From Flavobacteriaceae bacterium (GTDB lineage Bacteria; Bacteroidota; Bacteroidia; Flavobacteriales; Flavobacteriaceae), in the NCBI GenBank assembly GCA_013003555.1, contig JABDIV010000090.1, forward strand, positions 62,001 to 126,000: 64,000 nucleotides of DNA, written 5' to 3'. Below, piece after piece: positions 32,944 to 41,512 of the stretch. Numbering within the stretch: the stretch's first letter is position 1; the number at the start of each line of letters is the position of its first letter. Both the position numbers and the translations under genes were made by a program. Below the pieces are notes generated by a model. The model saw nothing but the letters and a program-made list of their open reading frames with translations. It made no database searches and was not told where the DNA came from.

Positions 32944-35208
32944 ATGACTTCCTCCTTCAAGATCATTATAAGCGGACAAGTTCAAGGCGTTGGTTTCAGA
33001 CCCTTCGTCTTTAATCTGGCTTTAAAATATGGAATTAAAGGAACTGTGTCTAACAATGAAGAAGGCGTCATTATTTATGCTACTGGAGCCATAAAAAAAG
33101 TTCAGGCATTTTATAATGAAATCATATCAAATCCACCGCCGGTATCTCGAATTATTAACCATCTTTTGGAAGAGATCGAGGATAAGAGTTATGTGGAGTT
33201 TAATATAATTTCAACAGAAAAAAATACACGGTTAAACCTTCAATTAACACCTGATTTTGCTATTTGCTCCGAATGCGTCAGAGACCTTGATAATCCTGAA
33301 AACAGACGATTCAATTATCCATTCACGACCTGTGTTAACTGCGGACCGAGATGGGCAATTACTGAAACATTTCCTTTCGAACGGTTTAATACCAGTATAG
33401 ATGTTTTTAAAATGTGTAAAGCCTGTCTGAAGGAATATAAGGATCCTTTAAACCGCCGATTTCATTCTCAAACCAACACATGTCTAGAATGTGGTATTTT
33501 ACCCATACTAACCGATAATAAAGGCAGGCCTCTTACATCTTCCTATGATGATATTTTTAAAAAAACCGCACAACTGATCGAATCGGGTTCTATTGTTGCT
33601 ATAAAAAATTCAAGTGGCTACCTTTTATGTTGTAGTGCCACAGATAAACAGGTAATTAAAAAACTTCGAGAGAAAAAAAATCGGCCTAAAAAACCATTTG
33701 CCATTCTTTATAAATCCATTGAAGACATTGAACTCGATATAGATCTTAATCAGAAACAAAAGCAGGCACTCATATCTCCAGAGCGACCAATCATTATTGT
33801 AAACGCCTCGAAATCCATAAACAATCTTTCAGTCAATGACTTGGCGCCTGGTTTGAACCAACTCGGTATTATGTTGCCTTATTCCGGGATTTTGCAAATG
33901 CTTGCTGATTGTATTAGCGAGCCCATTGTCGCTACAAGCGGTAATTTACATGGCTCACCAATATTAAGTGAAGAAGCCAGTGCTATAAAAATACTTGGAT
34001 CGGTAGCTGATTACTTTGTTCATCACAATCTTGAAATCCTCAATCCGCAGGATGATTCGGTAATAAAATTTAGCTCATCGCATGACGTGCCTGTTTTGTT
34101 CAGGCGTTCTCGAGGTTTCGCGCCAAATTATTATGGTGAAACATTTACAATTGATCGATGCATTCTGGCCATGGGAGGAGAATTGAAAAGTACCTTGTCT
34201 ATATTGCCAAATGACTTCTTATACGTTAGCCAATATTTGGGAAGCCTTAATCATTTTGATGTTTATGAACGATTTGAGAACACGGCAAATTACATGATCG
34301 GTTTATTTGAACGCAACCCCGAGGTTATATTAGTCGATTCTCACCCGTTATATTTAAGTACGCAACTCGGAAAATCCATATCTCAAACTTATAGCTGCGA
34401 ACTTGTTACGATACAGCATCACAAGGCTCACTTTGCTGCTGTGCTAGCCGAACATGCTTTACTCGATACGGATGAGGAGATTCTCGGCGTGATATGGGAT
34501 GGGACCGGTTATGGTGAGGATAGCGAAATTTGGGGCGGTGAGTTTTTTAAATATCAAGCAAAACGTATTGATAGACTGGGTCATTTTCGATATTTTGATT
34601 GGATTGCAGGCGATAAGATGGCTAATGAACCAAGACTGTCTCTTTTTTCAATAGCCGACGATGAATTTAACAAAATACTGGATCAAAAATTTAGTAAACA
34701 GGAACAGTTCATCTATAAGGCACTTAAACAAAAAGCTCGGTTAAAAACCTCGTCGGTGGGTCGGTTATTTGATGCTGCAGCGTCCTTACTCGGAATTTGT
34801 GATTTTAATACATATGAAGGAGAGGCTGCTATCTTACTTGAAAATGCCATCGATGAATATGATGTCAAAAATTGCAGATCGTATTTAATAAGCACAACCG
34901 ATGCAAATCCCGATCCAGGGCGAATAATTAAAGGAATGTTGAGAGATAAGGAAGAAGGGCATTCCATTCAGGAGATAATTGCCAACTTTCTTTACACTTT
35001 AGCAAAACTGATTCTCGATTATGCACGTCAGCGGCAGATTAAAAAAATAGCTTTGAGCGGCGGTGTTTTTCAAAATACGACCTTAATCGATATGCTTATG
35101 GAATTAGTAGATAATGATATGGAATTATTATTTAATCTTAACTTAGCTCCAAATGATGAGAACATTTCATTTGGCCAAATGATGTACTATATAAATGGCA
35201 TTAATTAA
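32944..35208 (+). CDS. hypF: Carbamoyltransferase HypF
   Basis: This 754-residue enzyme makes the thiocarbamate precursor of the active-site cyanides from carbamoyl phosphate. All domains are present in order: acylphosphatase (GQVQGVGFRPFVFNLA, residues about 10-26), tandem zinc fingers (CSECVRDL, CVNCGPRWAI, CKACLKEY, CLECG), YrdC-like (VAIKNSSGYLLCC, ATSGNLHGSPI) and Kae1-like (IQHHKAHFAAVLAEH, GTGYGEDSEIWGGEF, ALSGGVFQNTTL). It is the first gene of the plus-strand arm, 136 bp from the divergent hypA. Confidence 0.97.
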   Translation: MTSSFKIIISGQVQGVGFRPFVFNLALKYGIKGTVSNNEEGVIIYATGAIKKVQAFYNEIISNPPPVSRIINHLLEEIEDKSYVEFNIISTEKNTRLNLQLTPDFAICSECVRDLDNPENRRFNYPFTTCVNCGPRWAITETFPFERFNTSIDVFKMCKACLKEYKDPLNRRFHSQTNTCLECGILPILTDNKGRPLTSSYDDIFKKTAQLIESGSIVAIKNSSGYLLCCSATDKQVIKKLREKKNRPKKPFAILYKSIEDIELDIDLNQKQKQALISPERPIIIVNASKSINNLSVNDLAPGLNQLGIMLPYSGILQMLADCISEPIVATSGNLHGSPILSEEASAIKILGSVADYFVHHNLEILNPQDDSVIKFSSSHDVPVLFRRSRGFAPNYYGETFTIDRCILAMGGELKSTLSILPNDFLYVSQYLGSLNHFDVYERFENTANYMIGLFERNPEVILVDSHPLYLSTQLGKSISQTYSCELVTIQHHKAHFAAVLAEHALLDTDEEILGVIWDGTGYGEDSEIWGGEFFKYQAKRIDRLGHFRYFDWIAGDKMANEPRLSLFSIADDEFNKILDQKFSKQEQFIYKALKQKARLKTSSVGRLFDAAASLLGICDFNTYEGEAAILLENAIDEYDVKNCRSYLISTTDANPDPGRIIKGMLRDKEEGHSIQEIIANFLYTLAKLILDYARQRQIKKIALSGGVFQNTTLIDMLMELVDNDMELLFNLNLAPNDENISFGQMMYYINGIN

Positions 35209-35213
35209 GAGTC

Positions 35214-36302
35214 ATGAAGTATCTGAGTGAATATCGTGATTACGATGAAACCCGACGGGTTTTAGATTTGATTGATAAGACGGTAACCAAAACATGGAAT
35301 ATCATGGAGGTTTGTGGCGGGCAGACTCATGGATTGGTAAGAAATGGTATTATCGACCTACTTCCAGATAAGGTGAGGATGATTCATGGCCCGGGTTGTC
35401 CTGTTTGTGTAACACCTGTAAATCTGATCGATAAGGCTATTGAACTACTCGAAAATGGGGTAATCGTTTGTTCCTTTGGCGATATGATTCGTGTACCCGG
35501 GAGCAAGAAAAGCTTGCTTGAAGCCAAGGCACTGGGTGGTGATTTACGAATTCTGTACTCACCCCTTGAAGCGGTTAACATTGCCAAACAAAACCTTGAT
35601 CGTGAAGTTGTTTTTTTTGCGGTTGGTTTCGAAACAACAGCTCCGGCAAATGCCCTTTCTGTTCTTCATGCAAGTCGAAACGGATTGAAGAATTATTCCA
35701 TTCTGGTGTCACATGTTTTAGTTCCTCCTGCAATGGAGGCGATTTTAGATGATGGATTCTGCAACATCGATGCATTTCTTGGTGCTGGCCATGTATCCGC
35801 TATTATGGGTTATACAGATTATCATCCCCTCGCTGAAAAATATAGAATTCCGATAGTAATTACAGGATTTGAACCTTTGGATCTTGTGCAAGGTATACTT
35901 ATGGCTGTAAAGCAATTGGAAGAAGGAATACATGTTGTAGAAAATCAATATTCAAGGGTTGTAAAGAAAGAAGGAAATATCAAGGCAAGGGAAGTTATTG
36001 AAACAGTTTTTGAGATTGGAGACCGTGAATGGCGTGGTATTGGTAACATCCCAAATAGTGGATATTGCTTAAAGCAAGGATTTCAAGAATATGATGCCGA
36101 ATTGAAATTTGGAATTGATCATATCAAAATACCAGAAGATCCGGCTTGCATTGCGGGCCTGGTATTGAAAGGGATTAAGAAACCTAAAGAATGCTCTGAA
36201 TTCGGCAAGCGATGTACCCCGAATAATCCGTTGGGTGCTCCAATGGTATCTTCGGAAGGAGCTTGTGCAGCCTATTATCATTTTGCGGGTGCAACTATTT
36301 AA
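35214..36302 (+). CDS. hypD: Hydrogenase iron-site assembly protein HypD
   Basis: This 362-residue Fe-S protein works with HypC to build Fe(CN)2CO. It has MEVCGGQTHGLVRNG (residues about 31-45) with the active Cys, MIHGPGCPVCVTP, FFAVGFETTAPA and the C-terminal cluster-binding cysteines (PEDPACIAG, KECSEFGKRCTPNNPLGAPMVSSEGACAAYY in separate segments). It follows hypF by 5 bp and precedes hypE by 13 bp. Confidence 0.97.
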   Translation: MKYLSEYRDYDETRRVLDLIDKTVTKTWNIMEVCGGQTHGLVRNGIIDLLPDKVRMIHGPGCPVCVTPVNLIDKAIELLENGVIVCSFGDMIRVPGSKKSLLEAKALGGDLRILYSPLEAVNIAKQNLDREVVFFAVGFETTAPANALSVLHASRNGLKNYSILVSHVLVPPAMEAILDDGFCNIDAFLGAGHVSAIMGYTDYHPLAEKYRIPIVITGFEPLDLVQGILMAVKQLEEGIHVVENQYSRVVKKEGNIKAREVIETVFEIGDREWRGIGNIPNSGYCLKQGFQEYDAELKFGIDHIKIPEDPACIAGLVLKGIKKPKECSEFGKRCTPNNPLGAPMVSSEGACAAYYHFAGATI

Positions 36303-36315
36303 TTTGAAAAAGTAA

Positions 36316-37341
36316 ATGAGTTCAAACAAAGGCAAGTATGATTGCATAAGTCTGGGTCATGGCAGTGGTGGAATAATGACACGCGATCTGCTTGATCAAA
36401 TTATTTTTAAAACCTTCAGCAATCCCTATCTGGATAAGAAGCATGATGGGTCGATTGTACCGTTTGAAGGCGAATTGGCTATCTCTACAGACAGTTTTGT
36501 GGTGTCACCTATATTTTTTAAAGGTGGGAATATTGGGTCATTAGCCGTTCATGGTACTGTAAATGACGTTGCGATGTGTGGCGCAATTCCAAAATATCTC
36601 TCCTTATCCTTTATTGTTGAAGAAGGTCTTTCCATGAATGATTTCCAGCGTATAGTTAATAGTATTAAAACAGCTTCGGAAACCAGTGGAACAATCATTA
36701 TAACCGGCGATACGAAGGTTGTTGAACGCGGCAAGGGAGATAAGATCTTTATTAATACCACAGGGTTCGGACTGAAGCATCCAAAAGCAAGGATTTCATC
36801 AGAGCATATCGAAACAGGTGATAAAATTCTCGTTAGCGGCAATATTGCCCAACATGGGATGGCCATTATGTCTGAGCGGGAGGGACTGCAGTTTGAATCG
36901 GATATTTATAGTGATAGTACTAATGTGAATTTTTTAGTGAGTTCTCTTCTGGATTCCTTCGGTGATGCCATAAAACTTATGCGGGATCCAACGCGTGGTG
37001 GTTTGGCGAGCGTCCTTTGTGAGATAGCAGAAACCGATCAACTCGGTGTCCAGATTCATGAGAGGGCTCTTCCAATTGATATCCAGGTTTCGGCAGCATG
37101 TGAGATTCTCGGCCTTGATCCTCTTTTTGTAGCTGGTGAAGGTATTTTTCTTGCTTTTGTCAAGGGAAATCAAAGTGATGCTGTATTAGAAGCGATGATG
37201 AATGATGAGAAAGGAAAATTTGCTGCCTGCATTGGAGAGATCACGAATGATCATCCAGGGAAGGTGGTGATGAACAGCAGCATAGGAGGGAAGCGTTTGG
37301 TAACACCGCTTATAGGAGAGCAGTTACCACGAATTTGTTAG
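36316..37341 (+). CDS. hypE: Hydrogenase cyanide-forming protein HypE
   Basis: This 341-residue ATPase dehydrates the carbamoyl group received from HypF. It has the AIR-synthase-like fold (LGHGSGGIMTRDLLD, VHGTVNDVAMCGAIP, ITGDTKVVERGKGD, MRDPTRGGLASVL) and ends in LPRIC, the flexible tail whose terminal Cys is carbamoylated. Its 3' end overlaps the convergent nickel-permease gene by 4 bp. Confidence 0.97.
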   Translation: MSSNKGKYDCISLGHGSGGIMTRDLLDQIIFKTFSNPYLDKKHDGSIVPFEGELAISTDSFVVSPIFFKGGNIGSLAVHGTVNDVAMCGAIPKYLSLSFIVEEGLSMNDFQRIVNSIKTASETSGTIIITGDTKVVERGKGDKIFINTTGFGLKHPKARISSEHIETGDKILVSGNIAQHGMAIMSEREGLQFESDIYSDSTNVNFLVSSLLDSFGDAIKLMRDPTRGGLASVLCEIAETDQLGVQIHERALPIDIQVSAACEILGLDPLFVAGEGIFLAFVKGNQSDAVLEAMMNDEKGKFAACIGEITNDHPGKVVMNSSIGGKRLVTPLIGEQLPRIC

Positions 37342-38042
37342 TTGATCAGGATCCAATAAAGACCAATAATGATGGCAAATAACCCAGCACTGAGTCGTAT
37401 ACCAGAAAAGAAAATATTTTGATGACTGTCACCTGCAATGGTACTCACACGGCCAATAATAATCGAATATAGTACCATGGCCGCGATAATTCCAGTGGTG
37501 AACCCAATGACATAATTTATCCCTTCGGCCTCTGATTGAAATCCCAGAACCGGAAGAAATAAGAATAAATGACCTATCCCTGCAATACCATGTAAAACAC
37601 CTATTGAAAATGAAGGTATCAAACCATGGCGGTTGTTTGGATCATGGTAATGATGATGATCTGGTTGATCTTTATGATCATGACTGTGTGAATGAATAAT
37701 CGGTGGTTTATCGCTGTGCACGTGCAGGTGCCGGTGCTTTTTATCCCTTTTGAGTAAGTTGTAGAGAACAGAAATTCCTATTCCAAGGATTACAATTCCA
37801 ACGAGGCGCTCGGCGTATATTGATATTTCTTCAACAGGTAAAGCCTCTCTGAGCCAGTAAAACAACAAACCTAAAACGAGCATACCAAAAAGATGCCCAA
37901 CAGACCATAGCAATCCAACCTTCCAAGCAGAACGTTTAGCTCGAACAACAAAGGGTGTAACAGCGGCAAGGTGATCTGGACCTGTTATAACGTGAAGCAT
38001 TGATGCCAACAGGGCTGCCATGAAAGGAAATGATTCATTCAT
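37338..38042 (-). CDS. Nickel/cobalt permease-like membrane protein (UreH/NiCoT-related)
   Basis: This 234-residue membrane protein has a signature helix with MLHVITGPDHLAAVTP (His17, Asp23, His24) and a second conserved element SIGVLHGIAGIGHLFLF. A cytoplasmic or periplasmic loop rich in histidine (residues about 103-140, many HxH) is suited to binding nickel. Position beside the hyp genes supports nickel supply for the hydrogenase. The sequence is closer to the UreH/TauE-like group than to classical HoxN with its HX4DH motif, so the metal specificity is inferred. Confidence 0.85.
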   Translation of the reverse strand: MNESFPFMAALLASMLHVITGPDHLAAVTPFVVRAKRSAWKVGLLWSVGHLFGMLVLGLLFYWLREALPVEEISIYAERLVGIVILGIGISVLYNLLKRDKKHRHLHVHSDKPPIIHSHSHDHKDQPDHHHYHDPNNRHGLIPSFSIGVLHGIAGIGHLFLFLPVLGFQSEAEGINYVIGFTTGIIAAMVLYSIIIGRVSTIAGDSHQNIFFSGIRLSAGLFAIIIGLYWILIN

Positions 38043-38114
38043 GTGCCAAAGTACTCATAAGATATCCAGAGACTTGTTTAATGAGCTAGTACGTTGTTGT
38101 GTTAAAGCGGAATA

Positions 38115-38594
38115 TTAGTGTTCCAGCCTCTTATAATTCTCAGCAAAGAAGGGACGCCCTTGATCATCAACCGTGATTTGACTATAGAGGTCCTCATTGA
38201 TAATCAATTTGAAATCAAATACATTTTGTTCTTCTTCGATGACCCGATTCATAGATTTCGAACCATACTCCAGGGTTTCAGTTAATGAGGAATCTGTAGT
38301 TACATAACTGCCATAACCAAACCAGTCAATTGTATCATTGATGTTGAAGCGACTCCACATTATACGGGTCTCCGTGTAAATTTTAATCTGCTTATTGGTT
38401 TCACTTGCTTTAAGTGTATCTGTGACAATACCATTGTCATCATAATTATAAAATGAAACAAGTTCCCAAACACCTTGAATGTTTGATTCTGCAGGTTTTA
38501 TTTCCTCGTTAACAGTTGATTCTTTGGAATTTTCTTGTTTACAGGACATGATTATAAGTAAACAAAAACAAAGAGTGTAAAATGTGCTTTTCAT
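38115..38594 (-). CDS. Lipocalin-like lipoprotein
   Basis: This 159-residue lipoprotein (lipobox LIIMSC) has a GVWELVSFYNYDD start to its mature domain, typical of the lipocalin-like/DUF families of Bacteroidota, and continues with strands such as KQIKIYTETRIMW. It resembles in plan the lipoprotein at 3485-3949. Function unknown. It stands alone between the hydrogenase island and trxB. Confidence 0.75.
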   Translation of the reverse strand: MKSTFYTLCFCLLIIMSCKQENSKESTVNEEIKPAESNIQGVWELVSFYNYDDNGIVTDTLKASETNKQIKIYTETRIMWSRFNINDTIDWFGYGSYVTTDSSLTETLEYGSKSMNRVIEEEQNVFDFKLIINEDLYSQITVDDQGRPFFAENYKRLEH

Positions 38595-38708
38595 TGTTGT
38601 TGGTGTTAATGGATGAAACCAAGTTACAAAAAAAAACTTATATAAATTTTACATATAACATCATTAGAACTGTTAATAACTTCTATGTAAGGATTTAACC
38701 AAAAATCC

Positions 38709-38716
38709 TACTTTTG
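38709..38716 (+). promoter_or_regulatory. -7 promoter box of trxB
   Basis: TACTTTTG fits TAnnTTTG, 23 bp before the ATG at 38740. Confidence 0.6.
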
Positions 38717-38739
38717 TTCATGAATAAAATCATTAAAAT

Positions 38740-39702
38740 ATGTCAGATTCCATAGAACATGTAAAGTGTTTGATTATCGGTTCAGGCCCGGCAGGATATA
38801 CTGCGGCCATTTATGCGTCACGGGCCAATATGCATCCCGTTTTATATCAGGGAACGCAACCCGGAGGTCAATTGACAACCACCAATGATGTTGAGAACTA
38901 TCCCGGATATCCAGACGGAATAACGGGACCCGAAATGATGATGGAATTTCAAAAGCAGGCAGAACGTTTCGGTACCGACGTGCGTCATGGTTGGATAACA
39001 AAAGTCGACTTTAATGGTCCTGTTCATAAGGTTTGGGTTAATGATGAAACTGAGATTCATTGCGATACGGTCATAATATCTACTGGAGCTTCAGCGAAAT
39101 ATCTCGGCTTACCTTCTGAACAGAAGTATCTCAAACTTGGAGGCGGCGTATCAGCCTGTGCTGTATGCGACGGATTCTTTTACAGGGGTCAGGAAGTTGT
39201 AATCGTAGGTGCCGGAGATTCGGCATGTGAAGAGGCACATTATTTATCAAACCTATGCAAAAAAGTGACCATGCTTGTGCGTCGAGATGTGTTTCGGGCA
39301 TCCAAAATTATGGAAGCACGAGTCCGCAATGCTGAAAATATTGAAATCTTGCATAATACGGAAACGGTTGAGGTTTTGGGAGATGGTCAGGTTGTTACCG
39401 GGGTTAAAGCCAGAAATAAGGTCAGCGGTGAAGAAATTGAGATCCCGGCCACAGGATTTTTTGTAGCCATAGGACATAAACCCAATACCGATATTTTTAA
39501 AGATTTTCTTAAAATGGATGAAACGGGATATATCATTAATAAGCCGGGTACTTCAAAAACGGAGATAGAAGGCGTATTTGTTAGTGGTGATGCTGCCGAT
39601 CATGTTTACCGTCAGGCTGTTACCGCTGCAGGAACAGGCTGTATGGCCGCGTTAGACGCAGAGCGTTATCTAGCAGCGAAGGAAAATCCCGTAGAGGCCT
39701 GA
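38740..39702 (+). CDS. trxB: Thioredoxin reductase
   Basis: This 320-residue flavoprotein transfers electrons from NADPH to thioredoxin. It shows the FAD motif LIIGSGPAGYTAAIYASRA (residues 11-29), PGGQLTTTNDVENYPG, the redox site ACAVCDG (Cys140, Cys143), the NADPH motif VIVGAGDSACEEAHYL and FVSGDAADHVYRQAVTAAGTGCMAA. It is a monocistronic gene with its own promoter; its end faces a convergent GIN-domain gene 5 bp away. Confidence 0.96.
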   Translation: MSDSIEHVKCLIIGSGPAGYTAAIYASRANMHPVLYQGTQPGGQLTTTNDVENYPGYPDGITGPEMMMEFQKQAERFGTDVRHGWITKVDFNGPVHKVWVNDETEIHCDTVIISTGASAKYLGLPSEQKYLKLGGGVSACAVCDGFFYRGQEVVIVGAGDSACEEAHYLSNLCKKVTMLVRRDVFRASKIMEARVRNAENIEILHNTETVEVLGDGQVVTGVKARNKVSGEEIEIPATGFFVAIGHKPNTDIFKDFLKMDETGYIINKPGTSKTEIEGVFVSGDAADHVYRQAVTAAGTGCMAALDAERYLAAKENPVEA

Positions 39703-39707
39703 TACTC

Positions 39708-40559
39708 TTATTTTTTCTTTTTGAGTTCCTTTTTATGAAGTTTCGAACTGCCCTCAAAGTTTCTTAGGGTAATTTCTGGATTATTATAAACGTAAACTTC
39801 GCTTTTGCCTTTGGCATCAATTGTAAGGGTTTCGGTAACGTTGATGTAAACACTACTATTGAGGTCGCTTTCCACTAATGCTTTGATACTTGTTAGATTT
39901 CGTCCGTTGAATGACGAGGTATTATCCGCACGCAGCATCAAGGCGCTTAAATCCCCTTCAAGCTTTGCAGTTGCTCGTTGATAGAGATCGACCTGAAGGC
40001 TATCGGCCGTTATAAGGGCCTCGGTTTTTGAATTGTCAATTAATTCTAAAGATGCCTGATTGGTTGTGACATTTAATTTCACCCTTGAACGACCACCGTT
40101 CGTAAGTTTAAAGGTTGATGCCTTAACATTCAGGTAAGCTTTACTCGAACCGGAATGAGTAAGCGATACATCATCCAGATCTATCGATGTAAGGGAGCTA
40201 ACCTGTCCATTTTCAATGGTTTCTATTCGTTTCAATGTTTTGGTATAGGTCACCTTGATACTCATTTTTTTAAAGGTGGTGATCTGTTTAGAGGTATTGA
40301 AAGTAAGGGTGCTGTCGGCTACACTAAAACGAATGACATCCTGAAGGTTGTCATCGGCTTCAACAAAAACACTTGCTTCATCGCCTTCAATCAAGTCTAC
40401 TTCAAAATCTTCGCCTACCACGAGTCGATTAAAACTATTGATCTTTGTTTCGATTATGGAAATGCTTCGGTTCCCTTTTATTTTCTCCTTCTTCTGAGCG
40501 TAAGACACTGAAAATAAAAGACATAGGATAATTGTGATCAGGGCTTTATTCATCATCAT
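39708..40559 (-). CDS. DUF2807 (head GIN domain) secreted protein
   Basis: The start is one of three consecutive Met codons at 40553-40559; the frame is open to 40601, but a -7 box at 40577-40584 lies between, so the upstream Met is excluded. The roughly 284-residue product has a signal peptide (ITIILCLLFSVSYAQ) and a right-handed beta-helix-like DUF2807 domain with repeating short strands (SFNRLVVGEDFEVDLIEGDEASVFVE, VSLTHSGSSKAYLNVKAS). It ends in a lysine-rich tail. A paralogue is at 40670-41398. The domain is named after putative adhesins, but the role is unknown. Confidence 0.85.
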   Translation of the reverse strand: MMMNKALITIILCLLFSVSYAQKKEKIKGNRSISIIETKINSFNRLVVGEDFEVDLIEGDEASVFVEADDNLQDVIRFSVADSTLTFNTSKQITTFKKMSIKVTYTKTLKRIETIENGQVSSLTSIDLDDVSLTHSGSSKAYLNVKASTFKLTNGGRSRVKLNVTTNQASLELIDNSKTEALITADSLQVDLYQRATAKLEGDLSALMLRADNTSSFNGRNLTSIKALVESDLNSSVYINVTETLTIDAKGKSEVYVYNNPEITLRNFEGSSKLHKKELKKKK

Positions 40560-40576
40560 TCTTAATTTGTGATAAA

Positions 40577-40584
40577 CAAATATA
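40577..40584 (-). promoter_or_regulatory. -7 promoter box of the downstream DUF2807 gene
   Basis: On the minus strand TATATTTG (40584 to 40577), 18-25 bp before the ATG cluster. It follows directly after a terminator, so this gene is its own transcription unit. Confidence 0.65.
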
Positions 40585-40587
40585 ATT

Positions 40588-40620
40588 AAAAACCATTCCA
40601 AAATAACTTTTGGAATGGTT
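40588..40620. terminator. Terminator between the two DUF2807 genes
   Basis: AACCATTCCAAAA (40591-40603) pairs perfectly with TTTTGGAATGGTT (40608-40620) around TAAC. On the minus strand the stem is followed by TTTAATT, consistent with ending the 41398-40670 transcript. Confidence 0.75.
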
Positions 40621-40669
40621 TATTAAGGTTGATTAGTATACCTTACAACAGGTTTTTTGATTGGTTGAT

Positions 40670-41398
40670 TTATTGTTTTCTTACACTTCCTGATACGCCA
40701 TCACGCTTCGATACTTTGTCAGGATTGCCATAATATTTTATATCGCCTCCACTTGATGCTTTGGCAATTAACTCAGAGGAAGCATGAACAGTTATGTCTG
40801 CTCCACTATTGGCATTGGCCGTACACGTTCGTGTTTTAAGTCCACCAGCTTTTATATCACTACCGCTATTGGCTTCAGCATACATAGTATTGGCTGTGCC
40901 CGATAGACGAAGGTCACTCCCGCTTGATGACTGGCATTCAACAACATCAACCTCAATTGCCAATTCCATGTCGCTACCGCTAGTAGTGGTCAGATCTAAA
41001 TTGTCAGCTTTAATTACATTCGTCGAATACACGTCGCAGCCGCTTGTCGCTGTGATCTTGTTGACATTTTTAAAGGTCACATATACTTTTTGAGATCGAG
41101 ATGAAGCGATATTCTCGTCGGCATAAATATATAGGGTGTTGTTTTCTACTTCAGTTATGATTATATCGATTAAATTTTCATCAGCCTCAACTGCAAGGTC
41201 AAGGATATCGCCCTGGGTTAGATAAACATCTAATCCGCGACTGATTTCAATTTCATCAAAATCATTTGATAGCTCACGGTTATCGGTTTGCACGTTACCG
41301 TTTCCACGAACGCCAAATCCCCAATCTCCGTTTATATTGCATGAGAGCATTAAAAGGCTCAATATGGTTCCTACGATAAATTTTGTGATAGTTGTCAT
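40670..41398 (-). CDS. DUF2807 (head GIN domain) lipoprotein
   Basis: This 242-residue lipoprotein (lipobox LLMLSC) has a GIN-type beta-helix domain: DDFDEIEISRGLDVYLTQGD, LAVEADENLIDIII, then short serine/aspartate-rich repeats such as TATSGCDVYSTN, TTTSGSDMELAI and SSSGSDLRLSG at about 20-residue spacing. It is a paralogue of the product of 39708-40559. Own -7 box at 41436-41443. Neighbouring PspC and PadR genes suggest a link to envelope stress, but this is inference. Confidence 0.87.
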   Translation of the reverse strand: MTTITKFIVGTILSLLMLSCNINGDWGFGVRGNGNVQTDNRELSNDFDEIEISRGLDVYLTQGDILDLAVEADENLIDIIITEVENNTLYIYADENIASSRSQKVYVTFKNVNKITATSGCDVYSTNVIKADNLDLTTTSGSDMELAIEVDVVECQSSSGSDLRLSGTANTMYAEANSGSDIKAGGLKTRTCTANANSGADITVHASSELIAKASSGGDIKYYGNPDKVSKRDGVSGSVRKQ

Positions 41399-41435
41399 GA
41401 TTTATAAGTATTTGATTGATTGAATTTTTATTTCA

Positions 41436-41443
41436 CAAATCTA
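41436..41443 (-). promoter_or_regulatory. -7 promoter box of the DUF2807 lipoprotein gene
   Basis: On the minus strand TAGATTTG (41443 to 41436) fits TAnnTTTG, 38 bp before the ATG at 41398. Confidence 0.6.
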
Positions 41444-41512
41444 TTTGTCTTTCTTTTTATTCCAAATCATTAGATACTCAACCGTAGGAATAAAGAGACC
41501 AACTGTTTATAT

